A DNA stretch of 64,000 nucleotides from Piezodorus guildinii (taxonomy: Eukaryota > Arthropoda > Insecta > Hemiptera > Pentatomidae), in the NCBI GenBank assembly GCA_023052935.1, contig CM041298.1, forward strand, positions 53,203,813-53,267,812, written 5' to 3'. The notes under the pieces were generated by a model that saw only the letters and a list, made by a program, of their open reading frames with translations, was not told the origin of the DNA and made no database searches. A program made the position numbers and the translations under genes. Below are positions 54,913 through 64,000 of this stretch, in pieces (within the stretch, counting starts at the first letter, position 1; the number at the start of each line of letters is the position of its first letter).

Positions 54913-56434
54913 CGGACCAGGAGCATCCATCGTACAAATTAATCCATCTTTTATAATTGAAGATTGGTACACATTTTTACATTATAAGAATCTTACAAAT
55001 TTAACAAGAGAAATTCAAACCCTTAAGATTAGCATTGACGTATTAACAATTAGTAATGAATATAAAACTTTGCATAATATTATTGAACAAAAATATAACA
55101 AGATATTAGAAAAAATTAATCATATTGTAAATATAAATCGGAATAACCGATTAAAAAGAGGTTTAATTAACGGACTAGGCAATGCTATTAGTTGGCTCAC
55201 CGGCAATATGGACGCCGATGACAAAGAAAAGTATGATAATATTTTAAATAAAATCGAGAGAAATATGTATCACATAGAGCATAATGAAAATGTTAGATTA
55301 GGATTAAATAAAGAATTAACATCTAAACTTAATAAAGAAATAATTGTTTTAAATAAATATAAGGATAGTATAGAAAAAATAAATAATTTTACAGATTTAG
55401 CTCTTACTAAGTTAATGTATCATGATTTATTAGCCGTATTAGATTTAGTAGAAAATCAATTAAATGATATAGAATTTTCCTTAGAACAATGTAAATTAGG
55501 AATTACCCATCCAAGCATATTAACGACTAGAGAACTAGAACAATTAAACATACCGTTCGGAGAACCAATCACAGAAAATGTAGAATTAAACTGGTTACTT
55601 AGCTCCACATTTTGTTCCCTATCAGATACAGGATTAATTTATTATTTTATTAAAATCCCTTTGAAATCATTGCCAAAAACAACTTATTATGCTATGTCAT
55701 ATCCAGTTACAAGGAATAATAAAGTCATTACTCTAAAGATTAAAGAACAACTAATCATTAGATTTAAAAATTCGTTTTACAATGGAAATTGTATTAAATT
55801 CAATAATCATCATTACTGTAAAAACATGATAGAGATTAAGGACAAATGTATTTTAGAATTATGTAAGAATATAGAATTAAATGATTGTAAAGCTGTAGAA
55901 ATAAGAACAAACCCTATAATCAAACTTATACCCACATTACACCAATATTTAACCTTTAATATTAGCAATGTAACAACTAGTGTAACAAACACACAAATGT
56001 ATCATCTACCATCTACTAGCCTCCTTAATCTTAATGAAAAAGAGAAATTTGTAAATATAAATGTACCACTTTCTTATGTTGACAATGTAAATATTCCTTT
56101 TATTTCCTATCATTCTGTTAATAATAAAACTATTGTATCAACAAATTTTACTTTTGAGGAATTACAACAAATAGACTTAAGTAATATAGAAATAGAAGAA
56201 TTAGAACCTTATGATATAACTGTATCCCAATTTATTTCTTATATATTTTATGTAATATGTTTATATCTTTTATGCTATAATCTTTATCGTCAGTATTGTA
56301 AACTGGAATTACTGTGTTCTAATCCTTCAAATGATAATCCAAGTACCCATCCTCAACCACCTGAATGTTTTGATGGCAGAGCCAGAGCTTGGTTTCAATA
56401 TTTACAGAATAGACAAACCGTCCCAAATCCTTAA
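54797..56434 (+). CDS. env: env glycoprotein, errantivirus type
   Basis: 545 codons in another frame, overlapping the pol end by 116 nt. An acceptor-like TTACAG ends at 54805, so a spliced message would start at the ATG 54818. That gives an N-terminus with a hydrophobic signal segment (YLLIAALTVQI). A furin-type site RLKR at residues 118-121 is followed by the fusion peptide GLINGLGNAISWLTG and MDADD, the pattern conserved in errantivirus Env and baculovirus F proteins. Coiled-coil-like heptads follow. A membrane segment lies at about residues 475-498 (FISYIFYVICLYLLCYNLY), with a short tail. The reading frame has no lesion. It would mediate membrane fusion. Confidence 0.93.
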   Translation: MLQESAKMTLSSTTNCFKYLLIAALTVQIQTLLIQDLSDGPGASIVQINPSFIIEDWYTFLHYKNLTNLTREIQTLKISIDVLTISNEYKTLHNIIEQKYNKILEKINHIVNINRNNRLKRGLINGLGNAISWLTGNMDADDKEKYDNILNKIERNMYHIEHNENVRLGLNKELTSKLNKEIIVLNKYKDSIEKINNFTDLALTKLMYHDLLAVLDLVENQLNDIEFSLEQCKLGITHPSILTTRELEQLNIPFGEPITENVELNWLLSSTFCSLSDTGLIYYFIKIPLKSLPKTTYYAMSYPVTRNNKVITLKIKEQLIIRFKNSFYNGNCIKFNNHHYCKNMIEIKDKCILELCKNIELNDCKAVEIRTNPIIKLIPTLHQYLTFNISNVTTSVTNTQMYHLPSTSLLNLNEKEKFVNINVPLSYVDNVNIPFISYHSVNNKTIVSTNFTFEELQQIDLSNIEIEELEPYDITVSQFISYIFYVICLYLLCYNLYRQYCKLELLCSNPSNDNPSTHPQPPECFDGRARAWFQYLQNRQTVPNP

Positions 56435-56463
56435 ATTTAGAGTTCAGTGGGCTTCACTCTCAT

Positions 56464-56474
56464 AAGGACGGAGG
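56464..56474 (+). other. Polypurine tract
   Basis: AAGGACGGAGG directly before the 3' LTR; it would prime plus-strand synthesis. One C interrupts it. Confidence 0.7.
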
Positions 56475-56762
56475 AGTCACGCCACCATGAGGCCATAGTG
56501 CACCTGCAGATCACACCATATTCCTTGAATCTTATTCAGCAGTCCTATCAACCTTTATATACCCTGTCCCTTCTCCCAACACAGACACTCTCTTCGAGTC
56601 CTCGCAGTAATTACGGTACGTAATCTATGTCAGATCTAGTATAGCCATATTGTTATTATCAAGATTGTCATTATTGTCTCTTAAAGTGTTATTATCGATA
56701 TTTTGTAACTTTTGAATAAATAAAATATTTTTTTTTCAATAACGAGTACGAACACCAAAATT
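56475..56762 (+). repeat. 3' LTR
   Basis: 288 bp, base for base the same as the 5' LTR by eye. Host sequence starts with CTATATACAATC. Confidence 0.97.
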
Positions 56763-56765
56763 CTA

Positions 56766-57070
56766 TATACAATCATTATAGGCTCACCAACAGACTCTAA
56801 ACAAAATATTCTTTTAAACGATATCTTATTTTTGGTAATGGAATCAGTAATTTACTTTAGAATGAATGAATTTTCTGTAGAAAACATATTTAAAAATATT
56901 TAAGCACAATTTATTTACTTTGTTAAAAATATTATTAAAAATAAGAAATTAGATTATTGGAATTTAGGATTGGCTGTATCTAAGTAAAATTTTGAATATA
57001 ATGAACGATACGATATTAATTAATTGGAGCATCTTTGGAACTATATTTAGTAACCAATCTAGTTTTAAGA
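56766..57070. other. No recognised feature
   Basis: AT-rich sequence right of the retroviral insertion. Confidence 0.45.
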
Positions 57071-57083
57071 CTAATAACATAAA

Positions 57084-57391
57084 AAAAAACCTGTATCACT
57101 ACAACCCATAAAGGGTCTTGGGCTAAGTACATATAGAGATTCGTGCTGTTTCTGAGCCAACGGCCGTGCAATGAGGTGACTATGACGATATCACCAGTTT
57201 TTTTCCCCAATTTGGGTACCCACTTTTCGAGACTGGGTCTGCCCCAGGAGGGTCTCTTTGCCCTAGGGTCTCCCCCCCTCTCCCCTCGACTAAATAACAG
57301 AATAAATAATATTCTGCCACAGCCAGGATTCGAACCCAGAATCCGGAGTACAGTAGACTAGTGCTCTTTCCACTAGACCACGTCGCTCCGG
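57084..57391 (-). mobile_element. SINE family A with 13-bp target duplication
   Basis: Full-length copy, minus orientation, head 'ctagaccacgtcgctcc' at the right. Flanks CTAATAACATAAA (57071-57083) and CTAACAACATAAA (57392-57404) differ at one base. The body has 'gcaatgaggtgactatgacg' and 'gggtctgccccaggagggtc'. Confidence 0.85.
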
Positions 57392-57679
57392 CTAACAACA
57401 TAAAGTATTTAAACATTTTTTTACAAGATGAATAAAATTAAATCCCTAAAAAAAAAAGAGAAGAGGTAATTCCACGAGAAGAGGAAGCCATATTTTTATG
57501 AAATTAGTTAGGCGAACGCTTGCGATACTTCATTTGCACTAATTTGCATAATCTAAGAAAATAATTCACAGAATTTATTTAATTTTAATTTTATTATTAT
57601 CATTATTTTTTTTATCTCTCTCTTGTATCTCTTTCAACTTCCATTTACACCATTTTATTTTATTTTCTATATATTTATT

Positions 57680-58200
57680 TTTACTTTCACTACCATTATA
57701 TGAAATATATTATAAGAGAAAGTATTGCAATCGTGAAATTTTCCAATTCAAGTTTTCAATGGAAATACACGTTTTAGGTACCCGTAAGTCAAAATAATCA
57801 AGTCCCCAAAAAAGGTCTATCTGTGTGGTAACTCCAGCTTGTAAACGAAAAGCCCTATGAACCTTAAATTTCATATTTAAGACAACTATACGCCCGAGAT
57901 GAAAAACAATGGATAGAAAACTATTTCACCTAAATCAGCTTACCAGAAGAGCCACTTTATACCGTGCATTTTGCACCTTTTTACGATTTTCTCAAAACGG
58001 CTCAAACGATTTTGATTATACTCGATATATCGATGTAGGTTTCATTATGATTAAAGCAGTATGGCAGGGCTTAAAATTTAAAATTTTCTTCCCCTAAAGT
58101 ACCTTTGATTTTGTAGATTCTAATAAAATAAACATATTATCTTATTACCATTGATATTTAACAACTAAATATGCAAGTTGAACGAATTTGAAGCTATTTT
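57680..58200 (+). repeat. Repeat family G, hairpin-end part
   Basis: It begins 'ttttactttcactaccatta' and runs through 'agtattgcaatcgtgaaatt', 'agaagagccactttatacc' and 'ttgaacgaatttgaa'. The TGGTGC end is missing. Confidence 0.7.
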
Positions 58201-58760
58201 TTTTTTTTTATTACATAACATAGGTTTTAATTAAATTACACCAAATCATGTATTGACTAATCAGATTTGGTTTCAAATCTTAATGTACACTTGTATATAA
58301 AACATTTATAAACTAAAATGGAATTCCTTTTACCGGACGAAAAATAATATGTAATAGTACCTCATTAGTTGTATAAATATTATATGTAATAATTAATTTT
58401 TCAATTAGCTATATTTTTTCTTTTTTTGTAGGGAAGGGAGAGATTTTCCCCTTTCTATGATAGGAGGAAGCCCGAGTGGTACAGAAACAAATAAACATTA
58501 TTTGAAAATACTTAATTACTATGATTTAATCATGTGATAAAAGGATATCTTTGTAGACTATTGTTTTATCCCGAACGGAATCGGATCTGATTGTGCCGGG
58601 CATCCCCTTCTTGTAATCTAAGACCTCTGCTTTTGTGAACCAATTTCTCTGGCATTCTCCTGTATTATATTTAATTTTATTTCCCTTTTAAATAGTAGTT
58701 AACTATAAAAATAACGTAAATAATAAATAAGGTTAAATTTAACATAAAACTCGTTCTTAA
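58201..58760. other. No recognised feature
   Basis: Nothing recognised. Confidence 0.45.
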
Positions 58761-58762
58761 GC

Positions 58763-59515
58763 ATACAGTGAGTGTCAAAAGTATTCGGAATTCGGATGTC
58801 TTTTAATTTATTAAGTATCTTTCGCAACTATGAATTTATATACATTTTTTTCACTCATAAATCTTTAAAAGAGACTCCCATAAAGCTAAATCACTAAAAA
58901 GATTGCAGAAAACTTGATTGCTTTTAAAAATATCCGATTAATAATGTAAAATTACAAGATCATTCAGTGACAAAAGTATTCGGAAATCGTAAAATTCTGT
59001 TGTTTAATGGTTTCAAATGTTCATATCCTCGCTAATCTTCGACATATTTTTATGTTCTAAACAATTCTTCTACCTCATGTAACATATACCCAAACAGGGG
59101 AAGATTTTTTTGTTTAAATAACGCCCTAAAATAAAAACGCTACGATCGAACAACGGCTTTGATTTTTTTTATTCAAGAAAAATATTTGAAATGTTAAAAA
59201 AAAAAATGATGAGAATATGTGGATGGCTATGTATAGAGTAGATATTATTATAATAAAATATAAAAGCAAAAAGTGAGCTTCCAAAAAATATCAAATGTTG
59301 AAACTGAAAGACTGATTATTCATGTAATAAGAAAACTATGTCTCAAATGAGTAAACCTTAGCTTATTTTTGATTTTTTTAGAACTTCTGGATACACAATA
59401 TATATTTTTTTCAACTGTTCGCCGCCTTCTAAAAAAATATGACGAAAATAAAGCATTGTACAAGAAGTACGGAAAACGACTTTCAGCAGGCAAGGCAATA
59501 AGAGAATAGGCTGAA
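58763..59515 (+). mobile_element. Tc1-like transposon, left end with transposase start
   Basis: 'acagtgagtgtcaaaagtat' with 'tcgga' is a Tc1-type terminal repeat. The core 'gtgacaaaagtattcggaaa' recurs as a direct repeat at about 58967, the IR/DR layout of some Tc1 elements. Further right, about 59415-59510, the translation TVRRLLKKYDENKAL and GKRLSAGKAIRE fits the N-terminal helix-turn-helix part of a Tc1 transposase, with stops before it. The catalytic core and right end are missing. Confidence 0.6.
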
Positions 59516-59849
59516 TGTTTGTAACATTTTTTTTACGAGAAGGTTGATGGATTAAAATGTTTGTAGTAGGCTCCCATACTAAAATACATGGTTGTTATGA
59601 AAAAATTAATGGTTTGGAGGACACCAAATAAAGAATTTAGTATGCCATAAATAAATAAAAATAATGAATTCAAGTGCCTGGTAGCCATTATAGTTAGGTG
59701 TGTCAGATTTGACCAAGAAATAGGAAATAGCGCCAATAAAGCAAACCAGGTGTACAAACAGATCAACAATAGCGTAATAGGACACCGTGAAGTAGGACGA
59801 AATGTTAAGATCATCTAAAAAGCTACCTACCAGTCCCCCATACATATGG

Positions 59850-60255
59850 AGGCGAGAGCTGGGTGATGCTCGATAAGCATATCAGCCGAATCACTGCTGC
59901 AGAAATAAAATTCTTACGTGAAAGACAAGGCGAGACTGTTTCCAAACAATAGAATCAGAGAGGAACTAGAGGTACCACCATTGAAGACAATCATGGAAAA
60001 GAGGCAATTAAAATAGTTTGGACATGTTTGTCGTAGTAAGGAATCCCAGAAGGACACTGGAAGCCAGACCTGCAGGTAGAAGACCACTGCGAATTCCCTA
60101 TCAAGAACATATCTAGAGGATTGGGGGTAACAGAGGTAAGACCTTGCAGAAATAAAATGATCCAGCAGAGACCGGGATTACTGGCAGCGCTGGACCCAGG
60201 TCCCTCTACGCCAAAAATAGCTCGAAGAGGAAGAGAACGAAGAAGAAGGAAATCA
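59850..60255 (+). pseudogene. RTE-like LINE C-terminal relic
   Basis: Frame pieces read ESWVMLDKHISRITAAEIKF, then FGHVCRSKESQ and a basic stretch near the end. The order (Y/G-ESW, AAE.KFLR, FGHV.R) is that of the RTE ORF2 C-terminus, with several stops. It is a different subfamily from 24885-25845. Confidence 0.6.
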
Positions 60256-61145
60256 ACTCAATTGTCGTCAGAGGATTTTTTTAAATTTTTTTGTTGCATT
60301 ATAATTTTTCTTTTTTCTTTATAATCCATTATTGTAAAAAATAACTAATTATGTTAATTCTGCCTGTTGCCTAAAATTATTATATAATTATATGTATCAA
60401 TGCACAAATAATTTTATTCTGGGACCCAAACCCAGAAAAACAATAATTTCTATTATATACAATGATATGAATATACTGGAATATATTTATATACACGGTT
60501 TTGCTTATGAATAAACATCGAAAACTCAACAATGCTTTGACAAAAAATAAATAAATAAACAACAAGGAAAACATATAATAAAGGAAACGTCCCGAAGAAT
60601 CCCAATATCAGATTACAAGTAAAATATGGAAACTGGCTGTGATGTTAATTCAAAAGTTGCTTTCCATCTCAAACAGCGGGAACGGAATCCACCTCAAGTT
60701 GTATATCTCAAGTCCTAAGTTTTAATCAGATGGATGGAACTTGGCCAAGTTGACGCTACATCAAGGCTAGGCCTATAGCGGGGCTTAGCACTTAGCTCCA
60801 TATCGCTCCTTTTCTTTAACTTTGAGTACTTTAATTAGGGGAGAGTGGAGCAGCGACATGTTCTCATCAAGATAATCCAATAACCATTCTTCTTTAAATA
60901 ATGGCTTAAAATATCATTTGATTTTATACATATTAGCTGAATCGAATTTTCTATAAATCGCATTTCTTATAAATCATACTTATTCATATGTTGAGCATAT
61001 ATTATAAAAGTCAAGTAGCAGGGTATAGGTGTGTGCGTACACACATATTTTTACTCTCTCTTACGTATGTGAAAACGTCTAGTGAATTTCCTAATTAAAA
61101 TTTTTTTTGGAGCCCGTTGACGTGACTATATTTTTGGCTATTACA
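60256..61145. other. No recognised feature
   Basis: Nothing recognised. Confidence 0.45.
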
Positions 61146-61149
61146 TCGA

Positions 61150-61690
61150 GTTTAAGTGGATTTATCAAGGTAGTATCCTAGGACCCGTTCTTTATACAGT
61201 CTAAACATCTGATATCCCAACCCATCCTAACACCTTCCTTTCTACCTATGCTCATGACACTTGTGTGTTATCAGTCAATACTGATCCAACTATTGCCTCT
61301 CAAACTCTCCAATCCCACCTCAGAGAGACCTTGAAGTATGGTGTCAGAACTGGAGAATTAAAATAAATTCCAACAAATCCGACCAAATCACCTATACCCT
61401 TCGTCGTAAACCTATGACTTCCTGCCCTTCAGTATCCTTTAATAACACTCTGCTGGTCTCTGTTAAACAGATCCGATACCTAGGAATCCATCTCGACAAA
61501 CGTCTTACTTAAAATCCTCATACAAGACTGAAGCGACAAGATACTGCCCGACGTTTCCGACTACTTCAAAACGTACTGGACAAACGCTCAAACCTTCCAC
61601 TTTACTACAAAAGGCTCATCTATATTACCATCATAAGACCGATATGGACCTACGGGGTAGAGCATGGGCCTCTACTAAACCATCGCATTG
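61150..61690 (+). pseudogene. Jockey-type LINE family E, RT fragment
   Basis: Reads QGSILGPVLYTV with a stop, then SDIPTHPNTFLSTYAHDTCV where YADD is expected: the first Asp is His. This is followed by LKRQDTARRFRLLQNVLDKR and IRPIWTYGVE. Two or more frame changes and a stop after 'cgtcttact'. Dead copy; both ends truncated. Confidence 0.75.
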
Positions 61691-61899
61691 CTACAACCTA
61701 TAGTATTTTGATTGAAGTTTTATTTTTTTTTTTTTTTTTTTAACAGCAACTTTTATAAATAATATTATAATCTGTCGTAGTTTGGATATTAATGATAGGG
61801 ATGAAATACAGCGTTCATACTACATTCATGCAATATTTACACGGCAATAAAATTATAAAATAATAATAATAATATATATTATGTTATTCTCAAGGGACA

Positions 61900-61957
61900 C
61901 AGTCCAGAATAAAAATCAATTCTATCTATTCTATTCTATATATATATATATATATTA

Positions 61958-61998
<41 letters not shown>

Positions 61999-62470
61999 TA
62001 GTATATATATATAATAAAATAAGAAATCAATAAAATGTATACAAAGTCTAGAAAGTAGAAATCACTCATACCTATATACACGTGGAGAATCTAGCCAGTG
62101 CTAGAACTCCAATATATACATATTTACAAGAGGTCTCGGGCCAATGCCGTTTTAACCTTCTAAGGGGGTGGTAAGGGTTTGCGAAGCTGGATAGGGATTG
62201 AGCTAGAGGATTGGGGTGATGGATAAGGTTCTGATGGAATTTGGAGAATCTTGATGGAATAAGATCTAAAACAAATGGAATATTAAGGTCGTGGTGTGAA
62301 GTATGGTTGGTGACATAAGAAGGAGCATTAACTATTGTTCAGAGGACTTTGGATTGAAAGGATTAAATGCGTTTGGTGTTAGAATTTTCAAGTCCATAGG
62401 TTTCAGTACTGTCTTGTAAATTAGAAATTTGTTTTAAATTGAAAGTAGAGATTTTCTGTTTAACATACTG
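61900..62470 (-). mobile_element. LINE family C 3' fragment with a microsatellite
   Basis: The minus strand matches the 3' region of 41810-43075 ('gagaatctagccagtgctag', 'aacggcattggcccgagacc'), truncated within the C-terminal coding part near 62470. A long interrupted (TA)n fills 61936-62014, near the element's 3' tail. A LINE D tail ('tcaagggacacagtccagaa') lies just left, at 61893-61912. Confidence 0.7.
61936..62014. repeat. (TA)n microsatellite
   Basis: Interrupted TA array. Confidence 0.9.
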
Positions 62471-64000
62471 TCTAAATGGCTTTTTTTTTTCTTTTTTTTT
62501 TTTTTTTTTAATGAAATTGATTAAATAATTATTATATAATATTAAAAATAAAACTTTAAAGAATGCGTAAACATAAGTAAACCATAAATATATAACTGTT
62601 TCAAAATATTGATTTCATTTTATGAAAGATTGCCTAATTATTATCTTGCGTAATTTATTAATATTTTTTGTCAACGAACTCTTCAATCTCAATTATCACT
62701 GTGCTTGACTAAGACAAATAGTAAGGTTAATTAATTAAATATTAATTTTATGTATTGAGATATATTGCAATATGTTTCAATATGGACAATAGTAATAATT
62801 ATATGAAACCACGTTCATACAATGATTACAGAAAAACAAAACTAAAGTCAAATTACATAAAAATTGAAAATTAAATAAATACATACAATAACAACAACAA
62901 ACAAAACTTTACAGTATTTCTTACATTAATAATGAAATATCATATTTATAATGTAATGCCTTTTCTCGAAAGAAACATTAAAAATATATAATGAGAATTT
63001 TTTGCTTTGATTTGTTGGTGAATCTTGTAAAAAAAATAACAAATAATAAACAGTGTGATATAAAACTTTATCATTCCTAGTCATAATTTATTATCAAATT
63101 ATTAATAAGACTTGTGTCTTGTAGTATAAGTTTTACAAATTTTTGTGATGCAGAAAAGAATTTATTTAGAAATTCAATCTATAGGATGCTAGCTCGAAGA
63201 AGTAGCTCACAGTTGTCCAACCCTACTCTTATAATAAATCACCGTTCCTCTATATCCGTCATTTCACCTCTCTCCATCTATTTCCTCTCTCTCTCTATGC
63301 GTAGTTGTATTTATATATGTATAAAAATACAAATTTATATAAAATACATAATCGGTAGGTACTTTTGTTTGTTTGTTTATTTATTATGCGCCCTCAAACC
63401 GCAGCTTCCGACATATTCTTCCTAATTTGCGCCTCCTCAGTTTGGATTTCCATTCCCTCGTATATTCGTTATTCCAATACTCTCTAGACCTTCAATCTCC
63501 CATCCATTCAATCAATTCTTTTCCGTCCAATTCTTGAAGAACTAAAAAAGATCTGTTAATTTCTATAAAATTAGTATTAAAAAAAACAACATAAAGATAC
63601 GATAATTTAAATATAATATTGTACTGTATGTTGACTTTGGACATTCAACTATATTATTTTATCGAAATCTTACTAATTACCTTATGATTATCACCTTAGA
63701 ATCAAAATTTGTTATTTATATTCATTGTACTCTTATATAATATTCATATTTTTATTTTTCTCTACTTTTGTAACTGATTATTAGAATTATTATTATTAGA
63801 GGTTGCTTTTTAATTTAAATGGTCTTTTAATTTAATTACTATGGTTCATTTTGTTTTTTATTGTTATCTTATTTTATTTTTTGATTCCATTTATTTATTT
63901 TATTATTTATTTTATTTTTATTTATTCCATTTATTTTTCTACTCTTAGAAAATTCTTTTATGTACTTTGTAATATTATTCTAAAGGTATTTGTCCCAGGA
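62471..64000. other. No recognised feature
   Basis: It starts with long T-runs (62480-62510). An open frame at 63114-63425 has no recognisable family, and the slightly GC-richer 63390-63550 shows no motif I know. Confidence 0.45.

Larger units (their letters stand above)
49282..56762 (+). mobile_element. Endogenous retrovirus of the gypsy/errantivirus type, gag-pol-env, identical LTRs
   Basis: 7481 bp bounded by two 288-bp LTRs. The order is LTR, primer site, gag, pol (protease, reverse transcriptase, RNase H, integrase), env, polypurine tract, LTR. An env gene with a furin site and fusion peptide next to a gypsy-type pol is the hallmark of insect errantiviruses. LTR identity shows recent insertion. 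CTA directly flanks both sides (49279-49281 and 56763-56765); errantiviruses usually make 4 bp. Lesions are a frame shift in gag and a changed integrase residue. Copy-and-paste through an RNA stage; env may allow transfer between cells. Confidence 0.97.

Noticed and set aside
63114..63425. 103-residue open frame near the right edge
   Set aside because: No recognisable domain, low-complexity Ser/Ile-rich sequence and no splice context; not supported as a gene.

Overview
The window looks like AT-rich nuclear DNA from an arthropod, probably an insect. The grounds are long AT microsatellites, tRNA-headed SINEs, many 5'-truncated non-LTR retrotransposons, Tc1/mariner relics, a gypsy-type element with an env gene, and a piece of insect-like mitochondrial 12S rRNA. 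The order cannot be fixed from the sequence. There are no operons or CRISPR arrays.

Almost everything is transposon-derived. The one piece of host coding sequence I can support is a short first coding exon on the minus strand (8160-8253). It ends inside the DxDG nucleophile motif of a HAD-type phosphatase, at a clean splice donor.

Layout. 1-3760: minus-strand LINE with ORF1 and ORF2, running off the left edge. 3816-7962: SINE, mariner relic, and a plus-strand LINE broken by an AT microsatellite. 8160-8253: host exon. 8735-10245: four-copy tandem array of about 195 bp, invaded by a SINE that was itself invaded by an RTE fragment. 11940-12530: nuclear copy of mitochondrial 12S rRNA. 15030-19207: cluster of an abundant 850-900 bp non-coding repeat (called family G), which recurs across the whole window. 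19578-22035: SINEs and a Tc1/mariner relic. 24020-27490: duplicated unit (family N) flanking an RTE-type LINE. 29799-30729: fold-back mariner inside a G copy. 31320-33475: three adjacent minus-strand LINE fragments. 37271-38564: LINE fragment with an RNase H domain and a perfect 11-bp target duplication. 41001-41212: 21-bp minisatellite. 41810-43075: Jockey-type LINE. 45323-45852: near-perfect 530-bp inverted repeat. 49282-56762: an endogenous retrovirus. 57084-62470: SINE, G copy, Tc1-like 5' end and LINE relics. Little is recognisable after 62480.

The standout is the 7481-bp errantivirus-type element. Its two 288-bp LTRs match at every base by eye, so it inserted recently. It has a tRNA-Lys-type primer site, gag, a T-TTT-TTA slippery heptamer in a 43-nt gag/pol overlap, a pol frame with protease, reverse transcriptase, RNase H and integrase, and an env reached by a plausible splice acceptor. 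Two lesions suggest it is not autonomous: a frame shift at a T-run in gag, and an Asn codon exactly where the integrase DD35E glutamate should be.

The other observations most worth following are family G (Helentron-like ends), the fold-back mariner, and a recurring GATGA...CGAAACGT motif that resembles the hammerhead motifs of Penelope-like elements.
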